Assembly: GCF_016908375.1 (NCBI RefSeq) | Contig: NZ_JAFBDS010000002.1 | Coordinates: 310,001 to 374,000 of the forward strand | Direction of reading: 5' to 3' | Length of the DNA stretch: 64,000 nucleotides | From: Amphibacillus cookii | GTDB lineage: Bacteria; Bacillota; Bacilli; Bacillales; Amphibacillaceae | Shown here: one piece after another, positions 26,076-35,655 of the stretch | Layout: each line of letters opens with the position of its first letter | Numbering within the stretch: the stretch's first letter is position 1 | The notes under the pieces: generated by a model | Told to the model about the DNA's origin: nothing | The model's database searches: none | What the model saw: only the letters and a program-made list of their open reading frames with translations | Position numbers and translations under genes: made by a program

Positions 26076-26176
26076 AAAAGTGATATTTTTCTCCCGTAAT
26101 AATAAAATAAAAAAAATGAGCGTAATCCTCATTATAAAAGTGAGAAATTACGCTTGTTTTTCAGAGTATAGAGACT

Positions 26177-26763
26177 CTATTTTATCTCTTTTTCATTGAT
26201 TAGCTTGATCATTCGTTTCATATTAACGACGAAGATGGTGGCAGCTCCTTGCATTTTCATGCCAAACAGACCTAAGGTAATCGCTTTTTCATACCCGTGT
26301 CTATTTTTCAACTCTGCATTTTTTGCTTCTATTTTATATCTTGATGCAGCTAACTCTTTAAATTCTTTTGTCTCTTGGAATGCCTCTTGTTCCACATGTT
26401 CTGTTGATTTTATTGTTATTGAATAGGATTTTGTTTTGGCCCCTTCTCGATAACAACCTTCACGCAACGGACACACTTTACATTGCTTCACATCGAAAAA
26501 ATATTTTAGTTGTGGGTTTTGAGTGGTTGAATGCCGATGTTTCATTCCCTTTCTGGTTGCTAGATGCCCAGCTGGACAGACAGACATCCCCGCATCTTTA
26601 TTAAACTGAAATGTTGTTTCTTCTGTTCGTGTCCCGTTTGATATCACTGGATGGAGTCAACAAGATCGTGCATTTGACGAAGAAAGTTGTCTTTTGGAAT
26701 AAGCGCATCATAAAGTTGCGTATAAGGACTTAACGAAAGGGATGTTTGTTGTTTTAACATCAT
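26177..26763 (-). pseudogene. IS1182-family transposase, internally deleted
   Basis: Two pieces of one transposase remain on the minus strand. The N-terminal 39 codons (26644-26763, MMLKQQTSLSLSPYTQLYDALIPKD) end in a stop. The C-terminal 156 codons (26177-26647) hold the zinc-like cluster CKVCPLREGCY and the terminal DDE-domain region RYKIEAKNAELKNRHGYEKA. Roughly the middle half of a normal protein of about 450-550 residues is missing, so it is inactive. Confidence 0.85.
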
Positions 26764-26869
26764 TTTCACCGCTCTTTTCTTATTACTTCTCTTTCTATTA
26801 TACCAAAAAAAAGAGATTAAAACGGATTATTGTAAGGTGTTTAGTAAGATTAGATCGCTAATAAAACGG

Positions 26870-27135
26870 AAGTGAAAGACGACGACTCCAGCGGGAATAG
26901 CACGCGTCCGAAGATCCACTCATGTGCGCGTTTGGTGCGCACATGAGTTAGCTGAAGCCGTGCCTGCGGAAAGCGAATTACTGGATGACCGAACCCATTT
27001 CTATTTTCAGAGAAATAGAAAAGACCTTAGCGAAAGTCTACCCCATTTCAAAACGCATGAAATGGAGAATTCCCTTCACCAACGTCAAATAGTATACAAC
27101 CTATATTGAATGGATCATTCGTTTTATTATGCTAG
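26870..27135 (-). repeat. Right arm of the inverted repeat pair, with Bacillaceae-type hairpin
   Basis: It contains GACTCCAGCGGGAATAGCACG, the hairpin ACTCATGTGCGC/GCGCACATGAGT (12-bp stem), TTAGCTGAAGCCGTGCCTGCGGAAAGCG, then the blocks shared in inverted order with 25805-26075. The hairpin part belongs to the same family as 16984-17121. The rest of 26764-27163 holds no gene. Confidence 0.55.
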
Positions 27136-27163
27136 ACGCTAACTCGTAGAGGAAAAAGGTAGT

Positions 27164-29458
27164 TTATCGAAGTTCATTTCGATATTTTCCAGGTGTAAGG
27201 CCTTCAATTCGCCGAAAGGACCTTATGAAATTTTGTGAGTTATTATATTTTAGTTTAGCAGCAATTTCTTTAACTGATAAGTTAGTTTCAGCTAACCACT
27301 CTTTAGCTTTTGCAATACGATAAAGTAATAAATATTCACTAAACGACCGCTGGGTTTCTTTTTGAAAGATGTTACTTAAGTAATTTGGATTATAATGTAA
27401 TTTTGATGCAATTATATCTAAGGAAATATCTTGATCAAACTCATCTTGGATGATTTGAATAATTTTTTCAGACAATGTTTTATCTTCTGATTTTGTCCTA
27501 GCTTCGATTTTTTCAATTAAAGGATAAATGAATGTTTGAGTAAACCAATCCTTTATATCTGCCAACGTTTTGAGTTCAAAGAACTCAGTTAAGAATGCTT
27601 GATTATCTTCTTGTTCTAATTCAACACCTAAGACTTGTTTTAATTCGATGAGATCATAAAGGAAACGGGTTAAGATGATTTGATAGTAATTATGATGATG
27701 ATCTTCTCTATTAATATACGTAAATAGTTTTTCTAATTCATGATCGGCTTTGGTTCGGTTGGCCAACTTAATGGCATCAAATAGTTTATATTTAATATTT
27801 TTCGGATAATCAATGAAAAGTTGACCACTTCTATTTAAATTATCGAAAAAAATCACCGATTCAGCTCCTACTTTAATTCGATATTTTAGTGCCTCAATGC
27901 TTTCATGATAAGCTTCTTTAGCCTCAATTAAATCTTTAAATGGTTGACTAATTCCAATGCTAATTGATAAACCAAAGATTCGCTTCACTTCTTTTTGAAT
28001 ATAGTTAGCCTTGTCATTAATGAAGCGCATATATTGCTGGTAATCATCATTATTGTTAATCAGAATCGTCGATTGGGTATGATTAATCACAACAGGTGTC
28101 AAACGCTTTTGACTATCAATGAGATCTTCAATAATATTATTAATTGCAAACAAAAGTAAGTCACTGTTACTTTTATCAAAAGAATGATTTTTTAATGTAT
28201 CGATCTGTAAAGATAAAAGGGTAAGTTGTTTCCACACTCTTGGATAATTAAATGCCTTTAATTTAATCGGAATTTCATTTGCAGTAACTTTCCCTTGTAA
28301 AAGCCGAATGATAAAGAGCTGCTTAAGCTGACTAACTTGATTTTGCATCCTCACTTCTAAATGCTTGTTCTTATTAAGAAGTTGATTAATATGTGTTTCA
28401 ATTAAACTAAATTCATTTTGATTCACTAACGACTGCTGTTGATGCTCCTCATTCGATTGTGAAACGAGCTCGTGAATGCGACGAATGGGTCGGTAAAGCT
28501 TTTTACTGCTAAGAATTGAGGCGATCAAGGACAACAGGAGAAGTATAGAGCAAATAATAAATGTTATCCAACCAATTGAACTGGAACGCTTGTTTAAATC
28601 ACTTACTTTCACTAAAGAGAGATAAGTCCAATTGTTATAATCAGAATGAAGGTAAGTTACCTTATATGGTATATCATCAATAATATGATCAAATTGTCCT
28701 TCTTTTGCCTGGGATCTAATAGATGTGATAATTTGTTCAGGCATGGTAAAATTATCACCTATATAATTTGAATTAGAATGCGAGATAATTTGGTTGGCTT
28801 CATCTAAAATGAGAAAAGATTCAGCATCAACGCGTCTTTCCATGATTTCAGTCAGCGCACTACTTGGAATAAATACGGTAATAAGTCCGGTTTTTTCAGA
28901 TGCTAATAAAGGTAACTTCTTTGCTAGATTGATATAATGTGAGCTTCGATGTTGCACAGTATGGGGCAAGCTAATTGTCTCATACTCTTCTAGTATCCAT
29001 GTCGAATTGTCAGCTAATGAGAGATAATGATTGGTAATGGATTCCTTTGTTGATTGATCGATGTGCATCAGTCCATTATTGTTAATAAGCCAACCCTGTT
29101 CAAGACTGACGAGCACAATATCTTCAATACCCGTATCTAGTGTTTGGAGATGATTTAAATCTCTTTTTATCGTATCATAATCAGAAAAAGTTTCAGCTGA
29201 TATTGACTCATGAATATATTGTTGCAATTGTGAGGTGCGGACAAAGTAAGTGATTGAGTGATCAATATTTTTTAAAACTTGTTCTACGTTTGTTTGAATT
29301 TGATAAATATTTTGCATCTTCTCTTGATTTGAATAATTTTGAATCGCTTGAGAGGATTGCCAATAAGAGAGAGCTCCCGTTATAATGACAGGAACAGTGC
29401 TGATCATTAATATAACGATCATCATTTTATAATAATGTTTAATTCGGCACCATTTCAT
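27164..29458 (-). CDS. AraC-family regulator with membrane sensor domain (YesS-like)
   Basis: The 764-residue regulator has a transmembrane helix at about 12-32 (MMIVILMISTVPVIITGAL), an extracellular Cache-like domain to about 290, a second helix (WITFIICSILLLLSLIASIL), a HAMP-like stretch, a long middle region and a C-terminal AraC pair of helix-turn-helices (about 660-764, KEIAAKLKYNNSQNFIRSFRRIEGLTPGKYRNEL). B. subtilis YesS, which controls rhamnogalacturonan genes, has this size and plan. It probably senses extracellular pectin oligosaccharides and activates the importer operon that starts at 30450. AGGAGTAG precedes the ATG. Confidence 0.88.
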   Translation of the reverse strand: MKWCRIKHYYKMMIVILMISTVPVIITGALSYWQSSQAIQNYSNQEKMQNIYQIQTNVEQVLKNIDHSITYFVRTSQLQQYIHESISAETFSDYDTIKRDLNHLQTLDTGIEDIVLVSLEQGWLINNNGLMHIDQSTKESITNHYLSLADNSTWILEEYETISLPHTVQHRSSHYINLAKKLPLLASEKTGLITVFIPSSALTEIMERRVDAESFLILDEANQIISHSNSNYIGDNFTMPEQIITSIRSQAKEGQFDHIIDDIPYKVTYLHSDYNNWTYLSLVKVSDLNKRSSSIGWITFIICSILLLLSLIASILSSKKLYRPIRRIHELVSQSNEEHQQQSLVNQNEFSLIETHINQLLNKNKHLEVRMQNQVSQLKQLFIIRLLQGKVTANEIPIKLKAFNYPRVWKQLTLLSLQIDTLKNHSFDKSNSDLLLFAINNIIEDLIDSQKRLTPVVINHTQSTILINNNDDYQQYMRFINDKANYIQKEVKRIFGLSISIGISQPFKDLIEAKEAYHESIEALKYRIKVGAESVIFFDNLNRSGQLFIDYPKNIKYKLFDAIKLANRTKADHELEKLFTYINREDHHHNYYQIILTRFLYDLIELKQVLGVELEQEDNQAFLTEFFELKTLADIKDWFTQTFIYPLIEKIEARTKSEDKTLSEKIIQIIQDEFDQDISLDIIASKLHYNPNYLSNIFQKETQRSFSEYLLLYRIAKAKEWLAETNLSVKEIAAKLKYNNSQNFIRSFRRIEGLTPGKYRNELR

Positions 29459-29516
29459 GTTATCTACTCCTACACTTCAATTTTATTGACTAAGTATCAA
29501 TTAAGAAAAGTTATAG

Positions 29517-30155
29517 TTAAGCTGACTTAACGGTTGTTTCCTGAGTCTGTAGGTTGTTAAAACTAAATTGAGCAAAAAAATCAACAATTGAAGCGCTTAC
29601 ACTAAAGCTAAAAAATAATATTATACCAGGAAATTTCATTGAAAGATAATAAAATCCTAATAGACTTACAACCATTGCTGTTGTATGAAGTATGTTAGCT
29701 AAGCCAATATGAATCGAATACGCTAAGTAACGCTTAAAAGTAAATTGATAGTGAACATAAACAGGGGCAATATAAAGCATTAAAATGATATATAGGGAAA
29801 GTGCAATAAAAGTAATCGCTAAGAAAAAAGGATATAAGCTAGTCTCTCTAATCAAACCTGCATAGGCGATATTACTATATAAGAGAACAGCGAAAACAAG
29901 AAGGACCGCCATTAGAGTATTACTTTTAATAAATTCTTGTTTATACGTGTAATAAAAAGTTTGAAAAATTGAGTCATCACTATTTTGGTGCAACCACTTT
30001 CGAATAACGGTAAACATACTTATTGTAGCAGGCATTATTCCAAATATAACCCCGCCTAATAAAACAAAAGCAACCCATAATAAATTAATATAGGCATAAC
30101 GACTAATGATCACTGCAACATGATTAATGATACTTAATAAACGTTTGGTTTCCAT
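29517..30155 (-). CDS. DUF624 membrane protein (YesL-like)
   Basis: This 212-residue membrane protein has about five to six membrane helices and the family mark LLGGVIFGIMPATISMFTVIRKWL near residues 30-53. Relatives (YesL, YteU) are regularly encoded with LplABC-type sugar importers and YesS-like regulators; their function is unknown, perhaps helping the sensor or transporter. ATG 30155 is chosen because GTAGGTGA lies 5 bases upstream; GTG 30164 is the alternative. It is 58 bp upstream of the regulator gene on the same strand. Confidence 0.83.
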   Translation of the reverse strand: METKRLLSIINHVAVIISRYAYINLLWVAFVLLGGVIFGIMPATISMFTVIRKWLHQNSDDSIFQTFYYTYKQEFIKSNTLMAVLLVFAVLLYSNIAYAGLIRETSLYPFFLAITFIALSLYIILMLYIAPVYVHYQFTFKRYLAYSIHIGLANILHTTAMVVSLLGFYYLSMKFPGIILFFSFSVSASIVDFFAQFSFNNLQTQETTVKSA

Positions 30156-30263
30156 TATATTCACCTACTATTTTATAAGATATCTATCGACATTATTATA
30201 ACACTTCTGTATGATTATGGTAGAAAACTTCGGTAAATATTAATAATCATTAGTTAAGAACAT

Positions 30264-30278
30264 TTGAAAGCGATTATC
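30264..30278 (+). promoter_or_regulatory. Possible catabolite-responsive (cre) site
   Basis: TTGAAAGCGATTATC fits the first 13 positions of the CcpA consensus WTGNAARCGNWWWCA and misses the last two. It lies 172 bp before the solute-binding protein start, between divergent transcription units. Carbon catabolite control of a pectin operon would be expected, but this match alone is weak. Confidence 0.35.
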
Positions 30279-30449
30279 CTATATAATGATTATTCTAATG
30301 AATCATCATTGTTTGACTGATAAATAATTAATGATGTGAATGATTTATCATAATAAACCAACATATGTAAAAGTGATTATATACGAAATCAGGCTATTGC
30401 ACTAATATTTACTATGCAATAGATTTTAAATTTGATTTGGAGGGTTGTA

Positions 30450-31994
30450 ATGATGTTAAGTTGTCGTAAATTTGTAATGGGGTTAATGTTCGTGATGTTG
30501 GCAATGATTCTTTTAGCTTGCAATAATGAAAGCGCTTCCTCGAATGAGGTGGAAGGCGGTAATGATGAAGACCAGAGTATGGATGTTGGAGAAGGGGATC
30601 AAGAGCCATTTGCATTTACGATCATGGCTAATCTTCACACACCGGAAGTGCCAGCAGAGACGGTCTTAGAAGAAATAGAGCAGTTAACGAATACAGAAAT
30701 AGAGATTCAATGGGTACCAGACAATAATTATGAAGATCGTTTGAATACGGCATTTGCTACGAATACACTACCCGAAGCAGTTTTTTTGAAAAATCAAAGC
30801 ACATTTATTCAATTTCGTGACGCCATCCAAGATGGACAATTTTGGGAATTAGACCCGTATTTGGATCAATTTGAGAATTTACAGAAATTAAAAGATAATG
30901 TTCAGGATAATACACGAGTTGATGGGAAGTTGTATACGCTTTATCAGGGGCGTCCACTATCTAGACAAGGGATAATTTACCGCAAGGATTGGGCGGATTA
31001 TTTGGGATTAGAAGCCCCAACCACCACAGAAGAATTTTTTGAAATGGCAAGAGCATTCACAGAAGATGACCCGAATCAGAGTGGTAGTGATAACACTTTT
31101 GGGATTACCGATCGTAATGACTTGATTTATGGTGCGTTTAAGACCATTGCTTCATGGTTTAACACGCCTAATAATTGGGGAGAACGTGAAGGGGAACTTT
31201 TGCCGGAATTTATGTTTGATGAGTATTTTGAGACAATGGAATATTTTAAAGCATTACATGAAAACGGTTATATAAATCAGGACTTTCCTGTAACAAGCAA
31301 AGTAGACCAGCAAGAATTTTTTAAAAATGGCTCTGCTGGCATTTATATAGGATCGATGGGGGATGTCGTTAGTATATACAGTGACGCGGTGACGATAAAC
31401 CCTGATGTTGAACTAGATGTTCATAATTATGTGGAAGGACCGACAGGGGAGTATGGTATTTGGTCTATTCCAGGCTATGGTAATTTGGTCATGTTTCCAA
31501 AAAGCTCAGTTGAAACTGAAGAGGAGTTATTAAAAATATTGGGTTTCTTTGATCAAATGATGACACCTGAAGTCATGAATTATGCGTATTGGGGAATAGA
31601 AGACGTCCATTATGAAGTCATTGATGGGCAAGCATTACCGGTTGATGATACAGCATTGCTCGATCGTGAAGTTAGACCTTATCAAGCAATAGAAGTTGGT
31701 GAAGCTGAAACAAATGGTCGCTACGAAGGTTACTTCGATTATGAACCAAAAGCAAAATCTGAAGATTTATTTATTGATAATGAAAATTATTTAATAGAAG
31801 ATCCGACAGTACCGCTTTATTCTGAGACGTTTACCAGAGATGGTGCAAGACTGGAACAAATTATTACAGATGCCACCTATCAGTATATTTTAGGCCAAAT
31901 TGATCAAGCAGGTTTTGACGCCGCAGTAGAAAATTGGAAATCTCAAGGTGGTCAACAAATCATTGATGAATTTAATGAAAATTACAGCAATTAA
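30450..31994 (+). CDS. Extracellular sugar-binding lipoprotein (LplA/YtcQ-type)
   Basis: The 514-residue substrate-binding protein serves the ABC importer encoded next. It has a signal peptide with lipobox LLAC near residue 25, so it would be lipid-anchored on the outer face of the membrane. A Glu/Asp-rich linker follows, then the binding fold, with TNTEIEIQWVPDNNYEDRLNTAFATNTLPEAV. Family members bind oligosaccharides, in this setting likely unsaturated rhamnogalacturonan oligomers. ATG 30450 follows TTTGGAGGG; a longer frame from TTG 30432 has no site. A terminator after the gene would raise its mRNA relative to the permeases. Confidence 0.87.
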   Translation: MMLSCRKFVMGLMFVMLAMILLACNNESASSNEVEGGNDEDQSMDVGEGDQEPFAFTIMANLHTPEVPAETVLEEIEQLTNTEIEIQWVPDNNYEDRLNTAFATNTLPEAVFLKNQSTFIQFRDAIQDGQFWELDPYLDQFENLQKLKDNVQDNTRVDGKLYTLYQGRPLSRQGIIYRKDWADYLGLEAPTTTEEFFEMARAFTEDDPNQSGSDNTFGITDRNDLIYGAFKTIASWFNTPNNWGEREGELLPEFMFDEYFETMEYFKALHENGYINQDFPVTSKVDQQEFFKNGSAGIYIGSMGDVVSIYSDAVTINPDVELDVHNYVEGPTGEYGIWSIPGYGNLVMFPKSSVETEEELLKILGFFDQMMTPEVMNYAYWGIEDVHYEVIDGQALPVDDTALLDREVRPYQAIEVGEAETNGRYEGYFDYEPKAKSEDLFIDNENYLIEDPTVPLYSETFTRDGARLEQIITDATYQYILGQIDQAGFDAAVENWKSQGGQQIIDEFNENYSN

Positions 31995-32008
31995 GAAATG
32001 ATTGAAAT

Positions 32009-32039
32009 GCCTGTCTTCCTATTAAGACAGGCGTTTTAT
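32009..32039 (+). terminator. Intrinsic terminator between binding protein and permeases
   Basis: GCCTGTCTT and AAGACAGGC form a perfect 9-bp stem with a 6-nt loop, followed by GTTTTATC. It is 12 bp after the binding-protein stop. Partial termination at this place is common in importer operons, because the binding protein is needed in excess. Confidence 0.85.
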
Positions 32040-32217
32040 CCCTATATAGCCGTAGGGGGATAGGATAATCATTAGCACATATTAAAGAGAAAAATCGCTA
32101 AATTCCGAAATTAGAGGCATCAAACTTATAAAATGATTATTTACTGTTATGGTGGGATCATTTAACTTTATCTTAAAGCTATATCTTTTATCAAAAGAAA
32201 GAAGAGAGGTTTTGCTT

Positions 32218-33192
32218 ATGAGTAGTATTGTAGTACCAAAGTTAAAAGCCAAAAAAAAACTTAGTGCTGTTGATCGAAAGAGAAGGCGCTCAGAATTATG
32301 GAGACGAATCAAGCGAAATAAAATGATTTACTTGATGATTTTGCCTGGCATTATTTATTTTCTTGTGTATAGGTACCTTCCTATGTATGGTTTAATCATT
32401 TCTTTTCAAGATTACAAACCTTATTTAGGAATAACAGGTAGCCCTTGGGTAGGATTCACCCATTTTGAGCGTTTATTTACAAGTCCTGAATTTTGGACGA
32501 TTTTTAGGAATACGTTAATTTTGTTTGCTTTACAAATTTTTGTTTATTTCCCTATCCCTATAATTATTTCCTTGATGTTAAATGAAGTACGTCATTCTTT
32601 ATACAAGCGTGGAATCCAAACCTTGATTTATATCCCGCATTTTATGTCTTGGGTGGTTATCGTATCGATTAGCTTTGTGATGTTGACACTTGATGGTGGG
32701 ATTATTAACTCTGTTCTAGAGAGCTTAGGCTTCACCAAGATAAATTTTTTAATGAGTGCTGAGTGGTTCAGGCCGATTTATATTATTCAAGTCATTTGGC
32801 GCGAAGCAGGCTGGGGTACCATCGTTTTCCTTGCAGCTATAACAGCGGTTGATCCACAATTATATGAAGCGGCAAAGATTGATGGCGCTAATCGTTTCCG
32901 GCAAATCTGGCACATTACCTTGCCAGCGATTCGAAGTGTAATTATCGTTTTACTTATTCTTAAAATTGGGAATGTACTTGAATTAGGCTTTGAACATGTT
33001 TATCTCTTATTAAATGCGTCGAATCGTAATGTCGGTGAAATTTTTGATACTTATGTCTATGTGGCTGGACTTCAACAAGGACAATTTAGTTATAGTGCAG
33101 CTGTTGGCTTCTTTAAAGGGGTGGTCGGTTTAATTATGGTAGTAATTGCGAACCGCCTTGCTAAGGCATTCAATGAAGAAGGGATTTATTAA
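32218..33192 (+). CDS. ABC sugar importer permease (LplB-type)
   Basis: The 324-residue permease has about six membrane helices and the EAA loop YEAAKIDGANRFRQIWHITLPAI near residues 218-240, which contacts the ATPase. The N-terminus is basic (LKAKKKLSAVDRKRRRSELWRRIKRN). ATG 32218 follows AGAGAGG, whereas the frame upstream to 32149 has no support. It works with the LplC-type permease. No ATPase gene is in the window, so a shared MsmX-type ATPase is expected, as known for this family. Confidence 0.88.
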   Translation: MSSIVVPKLKAKKKLSAVDRKRRRSELWRRIKRNKMIYLMILPGIIYFLVYRYLPMYGLIISFQDYKPYLGITGSPWVGFTHFERLFTSPEFWTIFRNTLILFALQIFVYFPIPIIISLMLNEVRHSLYKRGIQTLIYIPHFMSWVVIVSISFVMLTLDGGIINSVLESLGFTKINFLMSAEWFRPIYIIQVIWREAGWGTIVFLAAITAVDPQLYEAAKIDGANRFRQIWHITLPAIRSVIIVLLILKIGNVLELGFEHVYLLLNASNRNVGEIFDTYVYVAGLQQGQFSYSAAVGFFKGVVGLIMVVIANRLAKAFNEEGIY

Positions 33193-33217
33193 TTTATATC
33201 AAGCTGAGGTGAAGAAA

Positions 33218-34108
33218 ATGAAACAAAAAAATCAAGCAACTCGAATCTCTGTAGGGAGTAAAGTTTTCGATGTCATAAATTATACTTTACTTGGATTAAT
33301 TGGCTTAATAACCATTTTACCATTTATCCATGTGGTTGGTAGTTCATTTGCCACGAGTGCCGAAATAGCCAGTACCCGTTTTTTATTATTTCCGACAAAG
33401 TTTACGCTTGATGCTTATCGTTTTATCTTTTCCACAGATACGATTTTTAGAGCATTAGGTATATCAGTATTTGTCACATTTGTTGGGACGATTTGGAGCA
33501 TGTTTTTCTCGATATTGACTGCTTATGGGTTGTCTAGGCGTGATCTTGTTGGACGTCGAGCGTTAAATTTTTTAATTGTGTTTACGATGTTATTTAACGG
33601 TGGGATGATCCCGACATTCCTCGTCGTTCAACAAACCGGTTTACTAAATTCTTTGTGGGCACTTATAATTCCAGTGACAATCAATGCGTTTAATATGATT
33701 ATATTACGTAGCTTTTTTATGAACTTACCACAGGGACTAGAAGAGTCAGCAAAAATAGATGGGGCCAGTGATTTTGGTATTTTGTTCCGTATTGTAATTC
33801 CCGTCTCACTACCATCAATTGCGACAATATCACTATTTTATGCGGTAACATATTGGAATACTTATATGCATGCGATTCTTTATTTAAGTGATTCGACCAA
33901 ATGGCCAGTTCAAGTTTTACTTCGTCAAATTGTCGTATTAGCAAGTGGGTTTAACTATGATGGTACGGCTTATACTGATGTGCCACCGCCAGAAGTTACG
34001 ATTAAAATGGCCACCATTGTTGTTGCTACCGTGCCCGTTTTATTGGTATATCCATTTTTGCAAAAATACTTTGCTAAAGGGGCCTTACTCGGTTCGGTGA
34101 AAGGTTAG
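33218..34108 (+). CDS. ABC sugar importer permease (LplC-type)
   Basis: The second permease, of 296 residues, has about six helices, with EESAKIDGASDFGILFRIVIPVSLP as the EAA loop and a typical LplC ending KYFAKGALLGSVKG. ATG 33218 follows TGAGGTGAAG; the longer frame from 33146 overlaps the previous gene and lacks a site. The gene ends 31 bp before the GH28 gene, so transport and intracellular breakdown are in one operon. Confidence 0.88.
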   Translation: MKQKNQATRISVGSKVFDVINYTLLGLIGLITILPFIHVVGSSFATSAEIASTRFLLFPTKFTLDAYRFIFSTDTIFRALGISVFVTFVGTIWSMFFSILTAYGLSRRDLVGRRALNFLIVFTMLFNGGMIPTFLVVQQTGLLNSLWALIIPVTINAFNMIILRSFFMNLPQGLEESAKIDGASDFGILFRIVIPVSLPSIATISLFYAVTYWNTYMHAILYLSDSTKWPVQVLLRQIVVLASGFNYDGTAYTDVPPPEVTIKMATIVVATVPVLLVYPFLQKYFAKGALLGSVKG

Positions 34109-34139
34109 TTCAGAGAAATATGGCTGAGGAGGGAATAGA

Positions 34140-35654
34140 ATGTTTGATTATATGGCAACAGATTTTAATATTATTGGTGATAATCAGACAGATAATACAG
34201 ACGCAATAGCATGGTTAATTGATAAATGTGAAAAAGGTGGAGGAGGAACGATATACTTCCCTCCAGGCATTTATCGCACCGGTCCAATAAAGATGAAAAG
34301 TTATCTAACATTATATTTAAGTGCTGGGGCTAAGTTATTATTTGATGATAATTTTAACCGTTATCATCCCGTATATACAAGGTGGTCTGGCTATCAGTGC
34401 TATGCCTTTTCACCTCTTTTATATGGAGAAAATCTTGAGTATATCACAATCAAAGGTGAAGGCGTGATTGATGGCCAAGGTAAGAACTGGTGGTTAATTA
34501 ATCAATTGCTCAAAACGGGCGCCTCCTATCAGAATCAGGTGACAAAACGATTAAATCAATTAAATCAAGATTTCACAGAACCGAACCAAACGAATATCGT
34601 TGAATGGCCTTCTCAATTTTTAAGACCAGCTCTTTTACAGTTGAACCATTGTAAACATGTAAAGTTAGAAGGCATCACATTACAAAATTCACCATTTTGG
34701 AATACACATCTGTTGTATTGTGATCAAGTCATCGTCGATGGACTAACAATATATAATCCTAAAGATACGCCAAATGGTGATGGTTTAGATATTGATTCCT
34801 GCCAACATGTGCGGATATCAAATTGTCACTTTGATGTGGGCGATGATTGTATTGCAGTTAAGTCTGGCATTAATGAAGACGGTCGGAAGATAGCGATACC
34901 TTCACAACACATTGCCATTAGTAACTGCACCATGATTCATGGTCATGGTGGGGTTGTATTAGGCAGTGAAAATTCGGGAGGAATAAAGAATGTCACGATT
35001 AGTAACTGTATTTTTGTTGGTACCGATCGGGGGATTCGATTGAAAACAAATCGTGCGAGAGGCAGTTATATTAAGCAGGTTTTGGTTAACAACATTATCA
35101 TGGAAAATTGTTTGTGCCCGATAGCGATAAATGCTTTTTATCGATACGGTGTCAATAGTGAAGATCCATTAATGACTATTGATCAACCGATACCTATAAC
35201 TGAACGAACGCCTGAAATTGAGGATATTAAGCTAACGGATATTCTAGCTAAAGGAGTAAGGGCGGCGGCTGGATTTATTTATGGTCTACCAGAAATGCCG
35301 ATAAAAAACATCACATTGTCCAATATCACTATTGATATGGCATTAGCTGATGATGTAGAAGGTGGTGAACCTGATATGATTAAGGAGCCGATGATTGTTG
35401 CAGGTTCGGGCATTTATGGGAAATATGTTAAGGACTTTACATGTAGAGATTTACTGATAAATACAAAAAACGGACCTGCTCTTGAGGTTATTAGTGGCGA
35501 GAATATTACTTTAATGAATTTTCAAACAAATAACAAGCATGAATCAGTTCCTGTTGTTTCATTCCAATCGGTGTCAAATTATACAGTTGAAGGCCAACAA
35601 TATGAGCAACTCGGTCAAATGTATATCGAGTTAAATGAACGAAAGGATGGATAA
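34140..35654 (+). CDS. GH28 polygalacturonase-family hydrolase, cytoplasmic
   Basis: This parallel beta-helix glycoside hydrolase of 504 residues has no signal peptide. Its GH28 motifs are NGDGLDIDSC (near 216), DVGDDCIAVKSG (near 237), MIHGHGGVVLGSE (near 265) and RGIRLKT (near 300), supplying the catalytic Asp residues, the His and the Arg-Lys. It would remove galacturonic acid, or rhamnogalacturonan units, from imported oligomers. It is close in layout to B. subtilis YesM-YesZ-type loci but uses GH28. AGGAGGG precedes the ATG. Confidence 0.9.
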   Translation: MFDYMATDFNIIGDNQTDNTDAIAWLIDKCEKGGGGTIYFPPGIYRTGPIKMKSYLTLYLSAGAKLLFDDNFNRYHPVYTRWSGYQCYAFSPLLYGENLEYITIKGEGVIDGQGKNWWLINQLLKTGASYQNQVTKRLNQLNQDFTEPNQTNIVEWPSQFLRPALLQLNHCKHVKLEGITLQNSPFWNTHLLYCDQVIVDGLTIYNPKDTPNGDGLDIDSCQHVRISNCHFDVGDDCIAVKSGINEDGRKIAIPSQHIAISNCTMIHGHGGVVLGSENSGGIKNVTISNCIFVGTDRGIRLKTNRARGSYIKQVLVNNIIMENCLCPIAINAFYRYGVNSEDPLMTIDQPIPITERTPEIEDIKLTDILAKGVRAAAGFIYGLPEMPIKNITLSNITIDMALADDVEGGEPDMIKEPMIVAGSGIYGKYVKDFTCRDLLINTKNGPALEVISGENITLMNFQTNNKHESVPVVSFQSVSNYTVEGQQYEQLGQMYIELNERKDG

Positions 35655-35655
35655 A

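Noticed and set aside
26924-27109. 61-codon frame in the right repeat arm
   Set aside because: Its first third is the hairpin of an intergenic repeat, and no protein-like pattern or ribosome site is seen.
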